64,000 nucleotides of DNA from Symsagittifera roscoffensis (GCF_963678635.1 NC_087067.1:21893547-21957546); one strand, 5' to 3'; numbered from the stretch's first letter, positions 21,661 to 31,727 are shown. Notes: generated by a model from the sequence alone, not told the origin. Numbers and translations: made by a program.

Positions 21661-23208
21661 ACAGTTCCCTGTCTCCCTTTAAGTATGATTCTCATAGCTT
21701 TTAATATCTCACATACACAAAACATTAAAGGACACTCTGGATCAGAGAAAACATATTCAAATTTCATACAAAACTTTTATTTTCCGAATGCACCAATTTG
21801 GATAAAAGTACTATGCAATGATTGTATAGTATGTTAGCTAAATAAACCTTATCCAAATCAAAAACAAATAGCACAAAAACAAGACTGTAAAGGACAAAGT
21901 TCGTACTTTAACCACCGTATTTCATTTGATACAAAAGGACCAATTTCACCATCATCCGAAGGAAACTCCTACCTTATGGTAATTGTTGACGCATTTACAC
22001 ATTATGTAGCACTTAACCCAGTACCACATTGTAACGCTTATTACGCTTACACAACACTTTATGAACACTGGATAGCCAAATTCGGACTACCAGAAATTTT
22101 AGTTACAGACAACGGTACGGAATTCATAAAAAATGAAATCATCACACTATGTCATTTATATAACATCAAACACAAACCACGTACATCTCACGCACCTTGG
22201 ACAAACGGCTTAGTCGAAGGTATGAACCGTTCACTACAAGAATATCTTAGATGTATCATCAATGGAAATGATACAAAATACACCGAATGGTCAGCAGATG
22301 TAAAACTATTTCCCTTAGCATATAATTCACAAATCACGACAACTCTAGGAATGTCACCATTTGAAATGGTTTTTAATCAAAAGCCACTCAAACCAATTAT
22401 GTTTACAGCAAACTCTCATAAAAATGCACAAAGTCATTGCCAACCGAATAAAGACTCAATTTGTTATAACCTACCTTTACACACACACGATGAAGATCAT
22501 TTTCATCACCCACAAATTCTTAAATTAGCCTCCGGTACACACACCGAATGGATTTTAAACAGAGATAAAAAACACAATGAAATTTACCAAAAAGTAACAA
22601 AAAAGTTGTTACAAAGGCAAAACATTAATGAACAAATAAATTCACGCCTTACACCAGCCTCCGATATAAAAATTGGAACATTTGTTTTAATACCCAATTT
22701 TAACACTCACAAAGGAATTTCTAAAAAATTACAACCTCTTCGTAAAGGACCATACCAAATAATTGCCAAACCCACTGATGTCACATATAAAATCACCGAC
22801 TCAGACAAAAAAGAATTTGTTCAACATCGAAACAATCTATTACCTTATTACCCAAAAGAATACGCACTACGCGAACTAACTCAATTATATTCTTTCACAG
22901 GTTTAAAAATTATTCAAAATAACCCACATACGGAGAATAAAACAAAGGAACAACATGACATTCATCTCGAAAATCAAAATAAAAAATCAACCACAACAAA
23001 AAACAATACAAAAAAGCTAGATCAAAATATACCTCAAAAAGAAAGAAAAAATAGAAAATTGACAGAAAAAATAATACCCCAAGAACAAATCGACAAATCA
23101 GAACATCGAGAGTCATCACGACTTAGAAATCAACCACGTAAAAACTATAAAACATTCATCCCACAATCTAAAATATTAAAGAAAGTCGAATTTCAAAAAC
23201 AGCTTTAA
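21661..23208 (+). pseudogene. int: Integrase (HHCC, DD35E, GPY C-terminus) with one stop
   Basis: Zinc-binding domain HX6HX26CX2C (His at 21712 and 21733, Cys from 21814), followed by an in-frame TAG at 21835-21837. Catalytic core: Asp in FDTKGP (21928), Asp in VTDNGTEF (22108) and Glu in GLVEGMN (22216), giving exactly DX35E. The C-terminal domain has the GPY/F-type signature (RKGPYQII) and the QHRNNLLPYY motif, then a long basic tail (RESSRLRNQPRKNYK). No chromodomain is seen. From 21976 the frame is open for 410 codons. It joins the cDNA to the host genome; the 4 bp target duplication fits. Confidence 0.9.
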
Positions 23209-24028
23209 TTTTATATTTCATAATCTTTGCACCTCTGAAATATTTTGAACTTTCATTTTTCAAAATAACATGCTGACAAACACGCAGCGACTCTAGTTCA
23301 TAATTAGCCAATAGGATTCATCCAATCCGTCACCTTCTCTAACTATAACACAAACCAACTAGACGAACGATATTAAAACTCCAGGCATATCTATAATTAT
23401 AACTTTGCGACCTCCAGGTCAAGAATAAGCAAACCATTCCAACTTGACAACTAAAATAAATATCACCATAATACCATAACCCTCCCTTATCTAATAAACC
23501 AAAGATCAACAATATTTCCCCAACTCAGACCTCAAATACCCCCAAACAAATATGTTAAATTAGCCTAAAGTAAAAGAACGACCATTTTAATTAGCCTAAA
23601 GTATAAAAATCTCAAAAATACCCCAGATCATTTGACAAATAAAAATAAAGAAAAAGAAGACCTCCCGATCACCATAAAATTTGCCCCCAACAATTTTTCA
23701 CAAAACTCAACCCACTTGTCAAAAAACCAATAAATAATCCGACCACACTTGAAAATTGCCCCAAACACCAAAAAAAATTCGATCGAGAAGCCATTTCTTA
23801 ACTGCTCTTCTCTCGACCAGTCAACATAATTCTTAACATTCTCATAAACTTTTTAACGATATTTAAACTTTTAATCATATTTCTTTTTTATACCTTTGAA
23901 TCTTTTGTAATAACCTTAATCATTTTTTGCAATATTTTTTTAATTTTCTATTCCATATTTGAACTATACCTCCAACTTTCGAAAGCTATTGACTATATCC
24001 ACAGGTACGATTCACAAAACTTATCTAA
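23209..24028 (+). other. Inter-ORF region between pol and the envelope block
   Basis: About 0.8 kb, pyrimidine-rich in places. No ATG-started ORF. From 23803 to 24032 a frame without ATG is open and very hydrophobic (for example LLIIFLFYTFESFVIT, then IIFCNIFLIFYSIF). Its TGA overlaps the next ATG as ATGA. T-rich DNA gives hydrophobic frames by chance, so I do not call it a gene. A CCACAG/GT context at 23999-24006 could be a splice site for an envelope-block mRNA. Confidence 0.4.
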
Positions 24029-24217
24029 ATGATACGAACCATTTTTAGTAGAACAGATATTTTTTTACTATTTGTAATTTTTATAACATTTCTATCATCC
24101 CTCATCTTGACAATATGCAAATGTATAAAGAAAGCAATCATCACATTCGCCCTAGCAACAATCCTCCTAATTCTTTTTCTTGAAGAATACTATAATAAAC
24201 ATAAATTTTTCCACTAA
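24029..24217 (+). CDS. Small two-helix membrane ORF (62 aa)
   Basis: Short ORF with two predicted transmembrane helices (DIFLLFVIFITFLSSLILTI near residues 10-29; AIITFALATILLILFL near 36-51) separated by the basic, Cys-containing turn CKCIKK. The shape recalls viral small hydrophobic or viroporin-like proteins, but no family match is claimed. It starts on an ATGA overlap with an upstream hydrophobic frame and overlaps the following ORF by 38 nt. T-rich DNA makes chance hydrophobic ORFs plausible. Confidence 0.4.
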   Translation: MIRTIFSRTDIFLLFVIFITFLSSLILTICKCIKKAIITFALATILLILFLEEYYNKHKFFH

Positions 24218-25328
24218 AAGAATAAATAAAAAACCATCAAAAATTGCTAACCAACAATCACTCAGTCAGTCTTCACCGACATCATCCCAAGATAACCCAA
24301 CACCACCTTCAACTACCCAAAACCCCCAAACATCCACACGAATTTCCTTTCAAGATAACCCATATACCTTTGAAGAACGACACGCTCGCTTATCTGAACC
24401 ACTAGAACCAGTTCAACGACAAGCACCTCTAAGCGAACCAACATATAACTTATACCCAACACTACCACAAGAATTAAGTAGAATACGAAATCCTAGTCAA
24501 AACCAAAATACAGTCGAAATAAATAGACAAATTATACATCCTCGACGAAACAGAAATTTTCAAACTCCCCGAGTTCATTTTGATATACCTCAATCCCCAT
24601 CACAAAGTACTCCAGAAAACCCCATTGGTATATTACCAGAAACCCCTACGCTTCTTTCACAACGTACCACCTCAAGCCTACCCTCAGATTACTTAGGTTC
24701 AACACCAACATCTGAACAAATTCGTGAAAATCCCTTTAACCCCACAAACCAAACATCCACACAAGGTGAACCAAATTTAATCAATGATCCAATAGATATT
24801 TCTACGGATACAACAACATCCTCATCACTACCAGAAACATTATCACTACCATCAACACCATCAATAAGCCAGATTTCACCACCGCCTTTTAACTTAAATT
24901 TCCCAAATAACCTCGACGCTAGATATCGAGAACAATCATCAACAAATATTCCTTTAAGACTAGACTGGAATACATTCACAGCACGTCCACCATTATTTGG
25001 ACAACACCCAGAAAGTAACCGACTCCACAACTGGGCACTTAATAGACTACAATATCGACAAGACATCCACGAAGTCATTCGTGATCATAACATCCAAATA
25101 CTCCAACAAAATAGTCTACAATTAAAATTTGAAATCACGGTTAAACTAAACAACATTACTCAACATCCCTACCCATTAAACCTACCAAATATAACAGCTC
25201 AATCACTACCACCACCATTTATAACAACTGAAGTAATATACAAATACGACAGATATACCAAAAAGACAATTGGTTACATCACATTTTATAACCCATACTC
25301 AGGATTATCATACACATGTATATTCTAA
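24180..25328 (+). CDS. Pre-env ORF, P/S/T-rich protein of unknown function (382 aa)
   Basis: Intact. Residues about 20-245 are low-complexity Pro/Ser/Thr/Gln with repeated FQDNPYTFEERHARLSEP-like and LPSTPSIS-type segments and a basic PRRNRNFQTPRVHFDIP patch. The last 130 residues look folded (LDWNTFTARPPLFGQHPES; a beta-rich end GYITFYNPYSGLSYTC). That end resembles the motif YDPITQLYIFC in the 602-codon ORF, both reading Y-[ND]-P-x-[ST]-x-L-x-x-x-C, so the two may be related. No signal peptide or membrane helix. It overlaps the env ATG by 13 nt. Function unknown. Confidence 0.65.
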   Translation: MKNTIININFSTKRINKKPSKIANQQSLSQSSPTSSQDNPTPPSTTQNPQTSTRISFQDNPYTFEERHARLSEPLEPVQRQAPLSEPTYNLYPTLPQELSRIRNPSQNQNTVEINRQIIHPRRNRNFQTPRVHFDIPQSPSQSTPENPIGILPETPTLLSQRTTSSLPSDYLGSTPTSEQIRENPFNPTNQTSTQGEPNLINDPIDISTDTTTSSSLPETLSLPSTPSISQISPPPFNLNFPNNLDARYREQSSTNIPLRLDWNTFTARPPLFGQHPESNRLHNWALNRLQYRQDIHEVIRDHNIQILQQNSLQLKFEITVKLNNITQHPYPLNLPNITAQSLPPPFITTEVIYKYDRYTKKTIGYITFYNPYSGLSYTCIF

Positions 25329-27901
25329 AAATATTAATTTTTCTCCAACTCTTTTTTCTAGTAATCTCCAATCAGAATATAAACTCTTGCCCCCGCACAG
25401 GACCCCAAGATTTATTAGTAACACATTACGATTGTGAAGAAAATGAACAAAAAACACTACACAAGTATGCAATAAATCAAGTATCACAATGCGAAACAGA
25501 ACCACAAGCTATAGAAACTACAAATGTAATAGCGACACTTTATTCAAAAGCCCGAGCAACAACAGTCAAAGGATATAAATTCACAGCAAAATTTTCTGAA
25601 AAGAAAGTACATTGTTCACAAGTCTCAAATGGAAATAAAAACCGACTTGACCACGAATCATTCTACCAGAGTAATATCGAACGACTTTTACATCTCAATC
25701 CCGAAGATTGTAAAAACGAGTTACTCAGACTAAATATCACAAGAAAAAAAAACACAGATAGAAAATTAGTATATTTCCAAGTTTTTGCAGATTCTGTACA
25801 TCAAGCAGAACTTGAAAGATATCAAGGACATATAAAACTAGATGAAAAATACCCATACAACGGCGCACACGGAAGATTAACTTATGACATACACGATAAA
25901 CACTGGATACCACACATTGGTATAAATGACCCATCAAACTGCAAAGCAGACACAAAAAATAAAGGATATCAAGAAATCATGTTTTTCGATTGGAAAATAC
26001 AACTCGAAAAAATACAACTCACACGCAATTTATCTGACAACACAATGATCTATCAAGGAATTAGATTACCCTGTAAAAACGATCAAGGCTATTGTGACCC
26101 TACAACACGAACACAAGCAACAATTGTTTGGTTCCCCGAAGACACATGTACAACATTTCAAGTAGCAAAAATACACGCTCGTATGATAAAATTTCAAGAA
26201 AAATATTTTATACAATCAATTCCATATGAACAAGTAAATCCATCACGGAAACAAAGTTTTGATTTTCGAAACATCCATAATATAGAAAATAAATTGACAC
26301 GTTTTCAAATATATCAAGAAACAGAACTCGCATGCAAATACAGAAATCCACTTCACAAAAAAGGTTTCGACATGATCACTGGAAAAATAAAAATTGACCC
26401 TTATGCCACAGGTCATCCTCTAAACGAAGGAACATCATATATACCAGTTAATTTTCAAAACAGTAATGGTCAACCTGGTGGACATCTAAAGCCACATGAC
26501 ACAAGAAGCACACGTTTACAAGAACTATCACTAATGAATAGTACATATTTCGGTAATATCCACTATGATATTCACTTAGATATGAAATTAGACTACACAA
26601 TTAGCCGAATTTTTCAAGAAATGTCACTCTCTGATTTAGAGACACTTCACCAACTATGCGAATTAGAAAGGACACAAATCCTACAATCACTTGCACTAGC
26701 AGTATTAAAAATACCCTACGCAGGATATTTACTATCAGGAAATAGATCAAATTTTTTAGACTATGAAGGAAACATTTTATGGTTCTATACCTGTACCAAG
26801 AAAGTATCACCACTATATGTTTTTGAAGATAAACGATGCTATAAGAGAATCCCTATCTTTTATAAGAATAAAGTACATTTCGTTGACACACTTTCAAGAT
26901 GAACCTATTTTTGGGATACCGCAGTCCCATGTGGATCAGAAAATAGCCACAATGTAGTACAACTGAACCCTGATGAAGATAAATATTACCTTCATACCCC
27001 ATATCCCACATTAATGCAATCACTCAAAAAAATTTCACCTGAAAGCATTAGAGCTATTGCTCGAAACCCAAATATTGACCTACAGTCAATTGGAATATAC
27101 TCAAAATCCGATATACAACATCACATTAGAACACAACAATTCCAAGAATTATTAACACAAATGGACACTATACAAAGACAATCAATTGACCAAAACTTAC
27201 GCAAACTTGCCGAAACCGCAGGATTTGCAGATATTTATACAGAAGACTATAGCGGATATTTTAAAGACATTAAAGACTATATATATCTAAACGGTGAAAA
27301 ATACCGACCACAAGATATCTCACCTATAAATATTTTTAGCTTTGTTACACTCAAAAATGAAATTCTTGATTTTCTAGGATGGCCCTATTACATCTTAGAA
27401 AAATTAACTATTTTATACGCAATGTTTAACTTTATAGGATTTCTTTTTTCGCTTTTAAAAGGAATCTATAATACATGCGCTATACACACACAAGTAAATA
27501 GACAAGCAAGTGTAGCACGCATACTATTTGCAGGATTTTTTGGAATTTTTTCATCATCAATAAACAAAATTCTTTTAGACGCACAAATAAAAGAATACAA
27601 CACAAAAACAGCAACAAGACAAAACACATATGACGAAGAACAGAACAATGTAGAAATAACGCCCACAGCACCACAATTACCACCCCTACCACATAACCAT
27701 CCATTATCCCTAGCTCCACGAAATTTTCGAAATCTAGCAATAACACATAATCCAAATTTTAGACCAACCATATCACAAAGTCCCATTCAACATATAATGA
27801 CACATCATTTACTAGATGAAAATACATATGAACAAATTATAGAACAACCCCATACCACCGCTTTTCAGTCTCAAAATAATAATTTTTTTAGCCCACGATG
27901 A
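25316..27901 (+). pseudogene. env: Env-like glycoprotein ORF with one internal stop
   Basis: One frame of 862 codons from ATG 25316 to TGA 27899-27901, broken only by TGA at 26900-26902. The N-terminus is a clear signal peptide (hydrophobic residues 2-18 before NQNINSCPR). The ectodomain has many cysteines and N-glycosylation sequons. The C-terminal part holds hydrophobic segments (ILYAMFNFIGFLFSLL near 27412-27460 and ILFAGFFGIFSS near 27520-27555). The tail contains PTAP (27662-27673) and polyproline. This is the layout of a class I-like or other viral membrane glycoprotein. I cannot assign the fusion-protein class. Position after integrase is as in errantiviruses and retroviruses. Confidence 0.75.
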
Positions 27902-29706
27902 GCCGACAACTTGGATCCCTACACCGCTCAAATTCCCACCCAACCAACCTCAACACTCCAATTACAATCATTCCACTTTTTGCTTTCCCGCCACCCGATT
28001 TCCCAACCAATAATGTAACATCAGGCATGAATTCAGACACTGATTCACATATCTCAGTTTTATACTCCATTTCACAACTCAATAACCCAAATATTGAAAC
28101 CCCTGATGAATTTTCAGATTCTGAACCATCTCCATCCAATAATTTTCAAACCAACTCCTCAGTTTTTTCAAAACCCCCTTTTCAACCAATCCCACCAAAT
28201 AACCCACTCCCATCCATTTCTACACCCTCTTATGCTTCACAAGTCACCCCAACCTACTCTTCATTTCATTCAGACCGATCATCCAATTTTCCAGATACTC
28301 CCCAAATCTCCCAGGAACTAGATAATTTTATCACCCTACAACAACAACCCTTCCACCTTGAAAACCCTACTATAAATCAGATTTCATCCACAATAGAATC
28401 ATCAAACCCACCTACCCCTACACCCTCTTCAGCTTATACCGCATCATTAGCACCATCATCCACATCCACCCAATCATCAAATAGCACTAATAGAGCTTAT
28501 CGCACTTTCAAAAGAAAATTCCCAAACCATCCATTTCCAACAAAACCAGGAACAGCCCGTGAATATATTAATCATCCAAATCACACTAACACGAAATATT
28601 TTTTAGCAATCACCCTACCTTCATTTCCACAATATACTTTGAACACTCCTAACAACACTAACGACACACGTAGTTTTGTAGATGAACAAGTTTTAATGCC
28701 TACACTTCATTGGACATCATATTATCATTTTACTAACCCCCTTTGCCTACCTTTATCTAATACTCACATCGATATAGAAAGAAATAAAGATATGCTATAT
28801 CGACTCACCACACCACTAACACATAGACAATTTACTTATATAGGATACAAAAAGTCACTAAAAATATACACTGCACCCCGAGCAAACGAATATACGCTAG
28901 AATATTACAATCACAACATCATCCGAGCTAACCAAGACCAATTTTTAGATGATGATCGTTTCGCTAACCCACAAATCACAGAAAAATTTTTCATCAAAAT
29001 ACCATATGTATTTACACTCAATATATTTGATCGCAAATTCGACCACGTCATTTCTGAAGCACTAACCGACACACAAGCTTACGAAAGTTTTAAAGAAAGA
29101 TTTCAATTATTTTCACTAACCTTTAATTTCCTTGCACCACATGAACGCGATTTGCACTGCTCACACGACATTATGTTACGCACTAAACAAACCCACACAT
29201 ATACATATTATCGATTCATACAAAATCATTTTGATCTACACACTCCATCAAGACAACCACACCACCGTTTTCAATTTATTAACTCTAAATACACATCACC
29301 ATTTTTTCTTAACTTCACATATTGCATCAAAGATACTAACCTTCACGGTATTCTTCGCAATTATGATCCCATAACCCAATTGTATATTTTTTGTCCCATC
29401 ACGAAGACCTTCAACGCAGAAGAATCCAGACCCTTCCTTATCCCACATGAATTTGTCCAACCTATAGAAATCCCGATATTAGAATTCATTCACAACACTA
29501 AATACAATCACAAATTATATAATCTCATCCAAAACACACCTTATGAGTTTGCAGTTGGCACTGAAGAACTAAAAACTATTAAAGCACTTCAATTGCTTTG
29601 GCCACTGCTTCAAACTAAAAACATCATTCGCATACTAGCAAAATTACTAACAAATTCCGACATAATACACGACATCTTCCCCCACGGTTTTTTCCCCGAC
29701 GACTAA
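27898..29706 (+). CDS. Post-env ORF, unknown protein (602 aa)
   Basis: Intact 602-codon ORF whose ATG overlaps the env stop as ATGA (27898-27901). Residues about 1-195 are Pro/Ser/Thr-rich and disordered. From about residue 198 a basic start (YRTFKRKFPNHPF) leads into a roughly 400-residue region rich in aromatic residues, His and Asn, with predicted beta strands (TKYFLAITLPSFPQYTL; VDEQVLMPTLHWTSYYHF; FIKIPYVFTLNIFDRKFDH). It closes on helices (EELKTIKALQLLWPLL). The segment LHGILRNYDPITQLYIFC parallels the end of the 382-codon ORF. No signal peptide, membrane helix, zinc finger or enzyme motif is seen. Its intact length in a copy with a broken pol argues for real coding capacity. Function unknown. 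Confidence 0.75.
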   Translation: MSRQLGSLHRSNSHPTNLNTPITIIPLFAFPPPDFPTNNVTSGMNSDTDSHISVLYSISQLNNPNIETPDEFSDSEPSPSNNFQTNSSVFSKPPFQPIPPNNPLPSISTPSYASQVTPTYSSFHSDRSSNFPDTPQISQELDNFITLQQQPFHLENPTINQISSTIESSNPPTPTPSSAYTASLAPSSTSTQSSNSTNRAYRTFKRKFPNHPFPTKPGTAREYINHPNHTNTKYFLAITLPSFPQYTLNTPNNTNDTRSFVDEQVLMPTLHWTSYYHFTNPLCLPLSNTHIDIERNKDMLYRLTTPLTHRQFTYIGYKKSLKIYTAPRANEYTLEYYNHNIIRANQDQFLDDDRFANPQITEKFFIKIPYVFTLNIFDRKFDHVISEALTDTQAYESFKERFQLFSLTFNFLAPHERDLHCSHDIMLRTKQTHTYTYYRFIQNHFDLHTPSRQPHHRFQFINSKYTSPFFLNFTYCIKDTNLHGILRNYDPITQLYIFCPITKTFNAEESRPFLIPHEFVQPIEIPILEFIHNTKYNHKLYNLIQNTPYEFAVGTEELKTIKALQLLWPLLQTKNIIRILAKLLTNSDIIHDIFPHGFFPDD

Positions 29707-30544
29707 CAGGTAAGTATAATTTATCATATTCTCCACTAATAAATTTGAAATAAATACTAACCATTCTTATCCATGTGTTATTTAGATTTTTAGTCTTCAT
29801 CCCACGATCACCTACAAATTTCACAAAAGAAAAATAAAAAATAGAAAACTTCTTCATTCAAAACTCTATTAATATTTTGCACTAGATAAATTCAATAAAA
29901 ATCATACCAATGTAGTAAATTAATTTAAAAGCAGTAATTCTAATAATGATGAAAATTTGTAACTTAATTTTTCCCCAAAAAAAAACTAGCAGTAAAATTG
30001 AAATTCTATGTAGTAAATTGATAAAACGAAAATGCAGTACTAACCTTTTGATATTTTCATTCACTCGCACAAGAATTCTATCCAAACTCGCACAGCTCGC
30101 CCACGAAGAATTGTTTAAATAATGAATTTCAGTTTTAAGTTTTCACACTCAACAACTCTAACACACTATAACAAGTTTCAAACTTTCCTTTAACCCGGTT
30201 GGAAAGGAATTATATATTAAACAAAACTAACCAATGCAGCTTACTAAACACCACAAATCATAGAATAACAGCATGACTAAGAAAAGGAAACCAACGGTAC
30301 CCAAACCGGATTAACCCAGTTTAAAACTGGATAATTTATTCTTTTGAAGACTATTATAAAGTCTAAGAAAGAAATCATAAAACACAAAAAAGTCGAAAGA
30401 CAAACCCATACCAAAAACAATTTGATTTTTGAAAAAAGGACACAACCAACGAAACATAAGAAAAACCACTATAAACCCAACATAAAACGTTATCACATAA
30501 CAGGACCTCTCACAAAAACCGCACGAAATCATACTCCCACTCCT

Positions 30545-30601
30545 GGCCTAACCCACCAGAGAGGACGTCCTGAGCATGCTCTATAGCCGGCCTAACCCAC
30601 C
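30545..30601. repeat. Direct repeat enclosing two adjacent 10 bp palindromes
   Basis: GGCCTAACCCACC occurs at 30545-30557 and 30589-30601. Between them lie AGGACGTCCT and GAGCATGCTC, each a perfect 10 bp palindrome, only 1 nt apart. On the minus strand TAGCGCGGTGGGTTAGG resembles a tRNA A-box, but no good B-box follows. It could be a protein-binding (insulator or enhancer-like) site or part of a captured tRNA-like sequence. Confidence 0.45.
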
Positions 30602-30753
30602 GCGCTACATCCACGCTTTGTGACCACACTCCTATTTTTAATAAGAGGTACTCAAGGGTGAGTTATTCTTCAAAATAACCGAACTAAAACAAAAAAGCTT
30701 TTGTGAAAACAACTAACCAAAATCATAATTAAAACACCGAACTAATAGAAATT

Positions 30754-31230
30754 TTATAAAATGTAAATTACACCTTGCAGTATATAGATCAGCATACAAC
30801 ACCAAAGACGAACATCCAAAGACAAAAGGACCCCACTACACTCGAAAAGAAATGGCCAACCACAATCAATATGCCGTCCACAATCACAACTCAAAGGATT
30901 TAGAGTACGACTTGACTTCGCAGAAAAGGATTTCATTGAACTAGACCAATGACCACCTCGATGTTCAAGTATACGTACATATCCGAGTAACCAGGCATCC
31001 CCTCCACGCACAATCTCCACGCCATTCCCAGACTAGGTTGAACACAAAAGAAGTTCTCTACATGAAACAGAAAAACCTGTCATAGCAAACCATTCTGAAA
31101 TCAGATTTGAGTTTGTTGAGAAAACCCAGTCGTTGTCATAAGAAGAGACAACGATTGATCCTGGAACCTCTCTAACAGAAGAACCCAAAAGAAATATGAT
31201 GTTCGCCAAATACCAACGTCCATCATCCAT
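30754..31230 (-). pseudogene. Possible antisense coding stretch near the 3' LTR
   Basis: A minus-strand frame starts at ATG 31230 (MDDGRWYLANIIFLLG) and continues to 30754 with one in-frame TAG near 31034. The second half has cysteine pairs (CDCGRHIDCGW; LWCC). Base composition is less AT-rich than the flanks. It could be a captured fragment or chance; no family recognised. Confidence 0.2.
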
Positions 31231-31275
31231 CCTTTGAATTGCAGAAAAACAATTCTAAAAAACTCTGTAAAACCC

Positions 31276-31282
31276 GGATGGG
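31276..31282 (+). other. Weak polypurine tract
   Basis: GGATGGG directly precedes the 3' LTR. The position is right for plus-strand priming, but the tract is short and contains a T. Confidence 0.4.
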
Positions 31283-31678
31283 TGGAACCTGATCTAAACT
31301 ACATTTTATGATTGGATAAATTAGATATTTTACCACTGTAAAGTATTTAATATTAACCAATCATGATCCATCTAACTAACAACCCACTTATTTGTAAGTG
31401 CGGAAATTACTTGTAATTTCAGCACCAGAGAGATTTGAATTTAACTTAGAAATTAGTTGCCTCTCCAAGAGAACTTCAGCAGCCGCAATAAACCAGTATA
31501 CCCTAGATCTATTGAGCCTAGCAGAGACTAGTTAAACAACCTGAGACTAGAATAGTATAAGAGTATTAGACTAAGAAGTTGCACGAATCTATCCGGCCGA
31601 AAATAAGATAGCGTGACGAGCAGACGGTGTACCCTATCCGAAATTAATCTATGAATTAAGACCATCGGTTATAACTCA
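31283..31678 (+). repeat. 3' LTR (396 bp)
   Basis: TGGAACCTGA...ATAACTCA, matching the 5' LTR with five substitutions and lacking 15 bp just after the TATAAG candidate. Followed by the CTTT target copy. Confidence 0.95.
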
Positions 31679-31682
31679 CTTT
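31679..31682. repeat. Target-site duplication CTTT, right copy
   Basis: Matches 12902-12905. Removing the element and one copy rejoins CAGCCCAGCCTTTTGATCC. Confidence 0.8.
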
Positions 31683-31727
31683 TGATCCAGCGCTTGGTTT
31701 GATTCGTTTTCCGTTTTATAAACAAAA

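Larger units (their letters stand above)
29707..31282 (+). other. 3' non-coding region of the LTR element
   Basis: No sense ORF I can support. GTAAGT directly follows the last stop (29710-29715), a splice-donor-like sequence. A compact G+C-richer patch with palindromes lies at 30545-30601, and a minus-strand open stretch at 30754-31230. Confidence 0.5.
12906..31678 (+). mobile_element. Giant env-bearing Ty3/gypsy LTR retroelement with accessory ORFs
   Basis: Complete 18,773 bp insertion: LTR (TG...CA), primer-binding site, leader, two pre-gag ORFs, gag, protease, RT-RNase H, integrase, small hydrophobic ORF, 382-codon ORF, env-like ORF, 602-codon ORF, 3' region, LTR, with CTTT target duplications. 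The RT-RNase H-integrase order and DD35E integrase place it in Ty3/gypsy. Usual members are about 5-8 kb, about 7-10 kb with env. Size and extra ORFs recall plant Ogre (extra ORF before gag) and planarian Burro (giant Ty3/gypsy), and env-bearing Ty3 elements occur in tunicates; that is analogy only. LTRs differ by 5 substitutions and one 15 bp indel over about 396 bp, so the insertion is fairly young. Pol is broken, so this copy is not autonomous. Confidence 0.93.

Noticed and set aside
23803..24032. Hydrophobic ~75-codon gene before 24029
   Set aside because: No ATG, and T-rich DNA yields hydrophobic frames by chance. Mentioned only as a possibility.
24689..25078. Minus-strand 129-codon frame opposite the 382-codon ORF
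   Set aside because: Shadow of the P/S/T-rich sense sequence.
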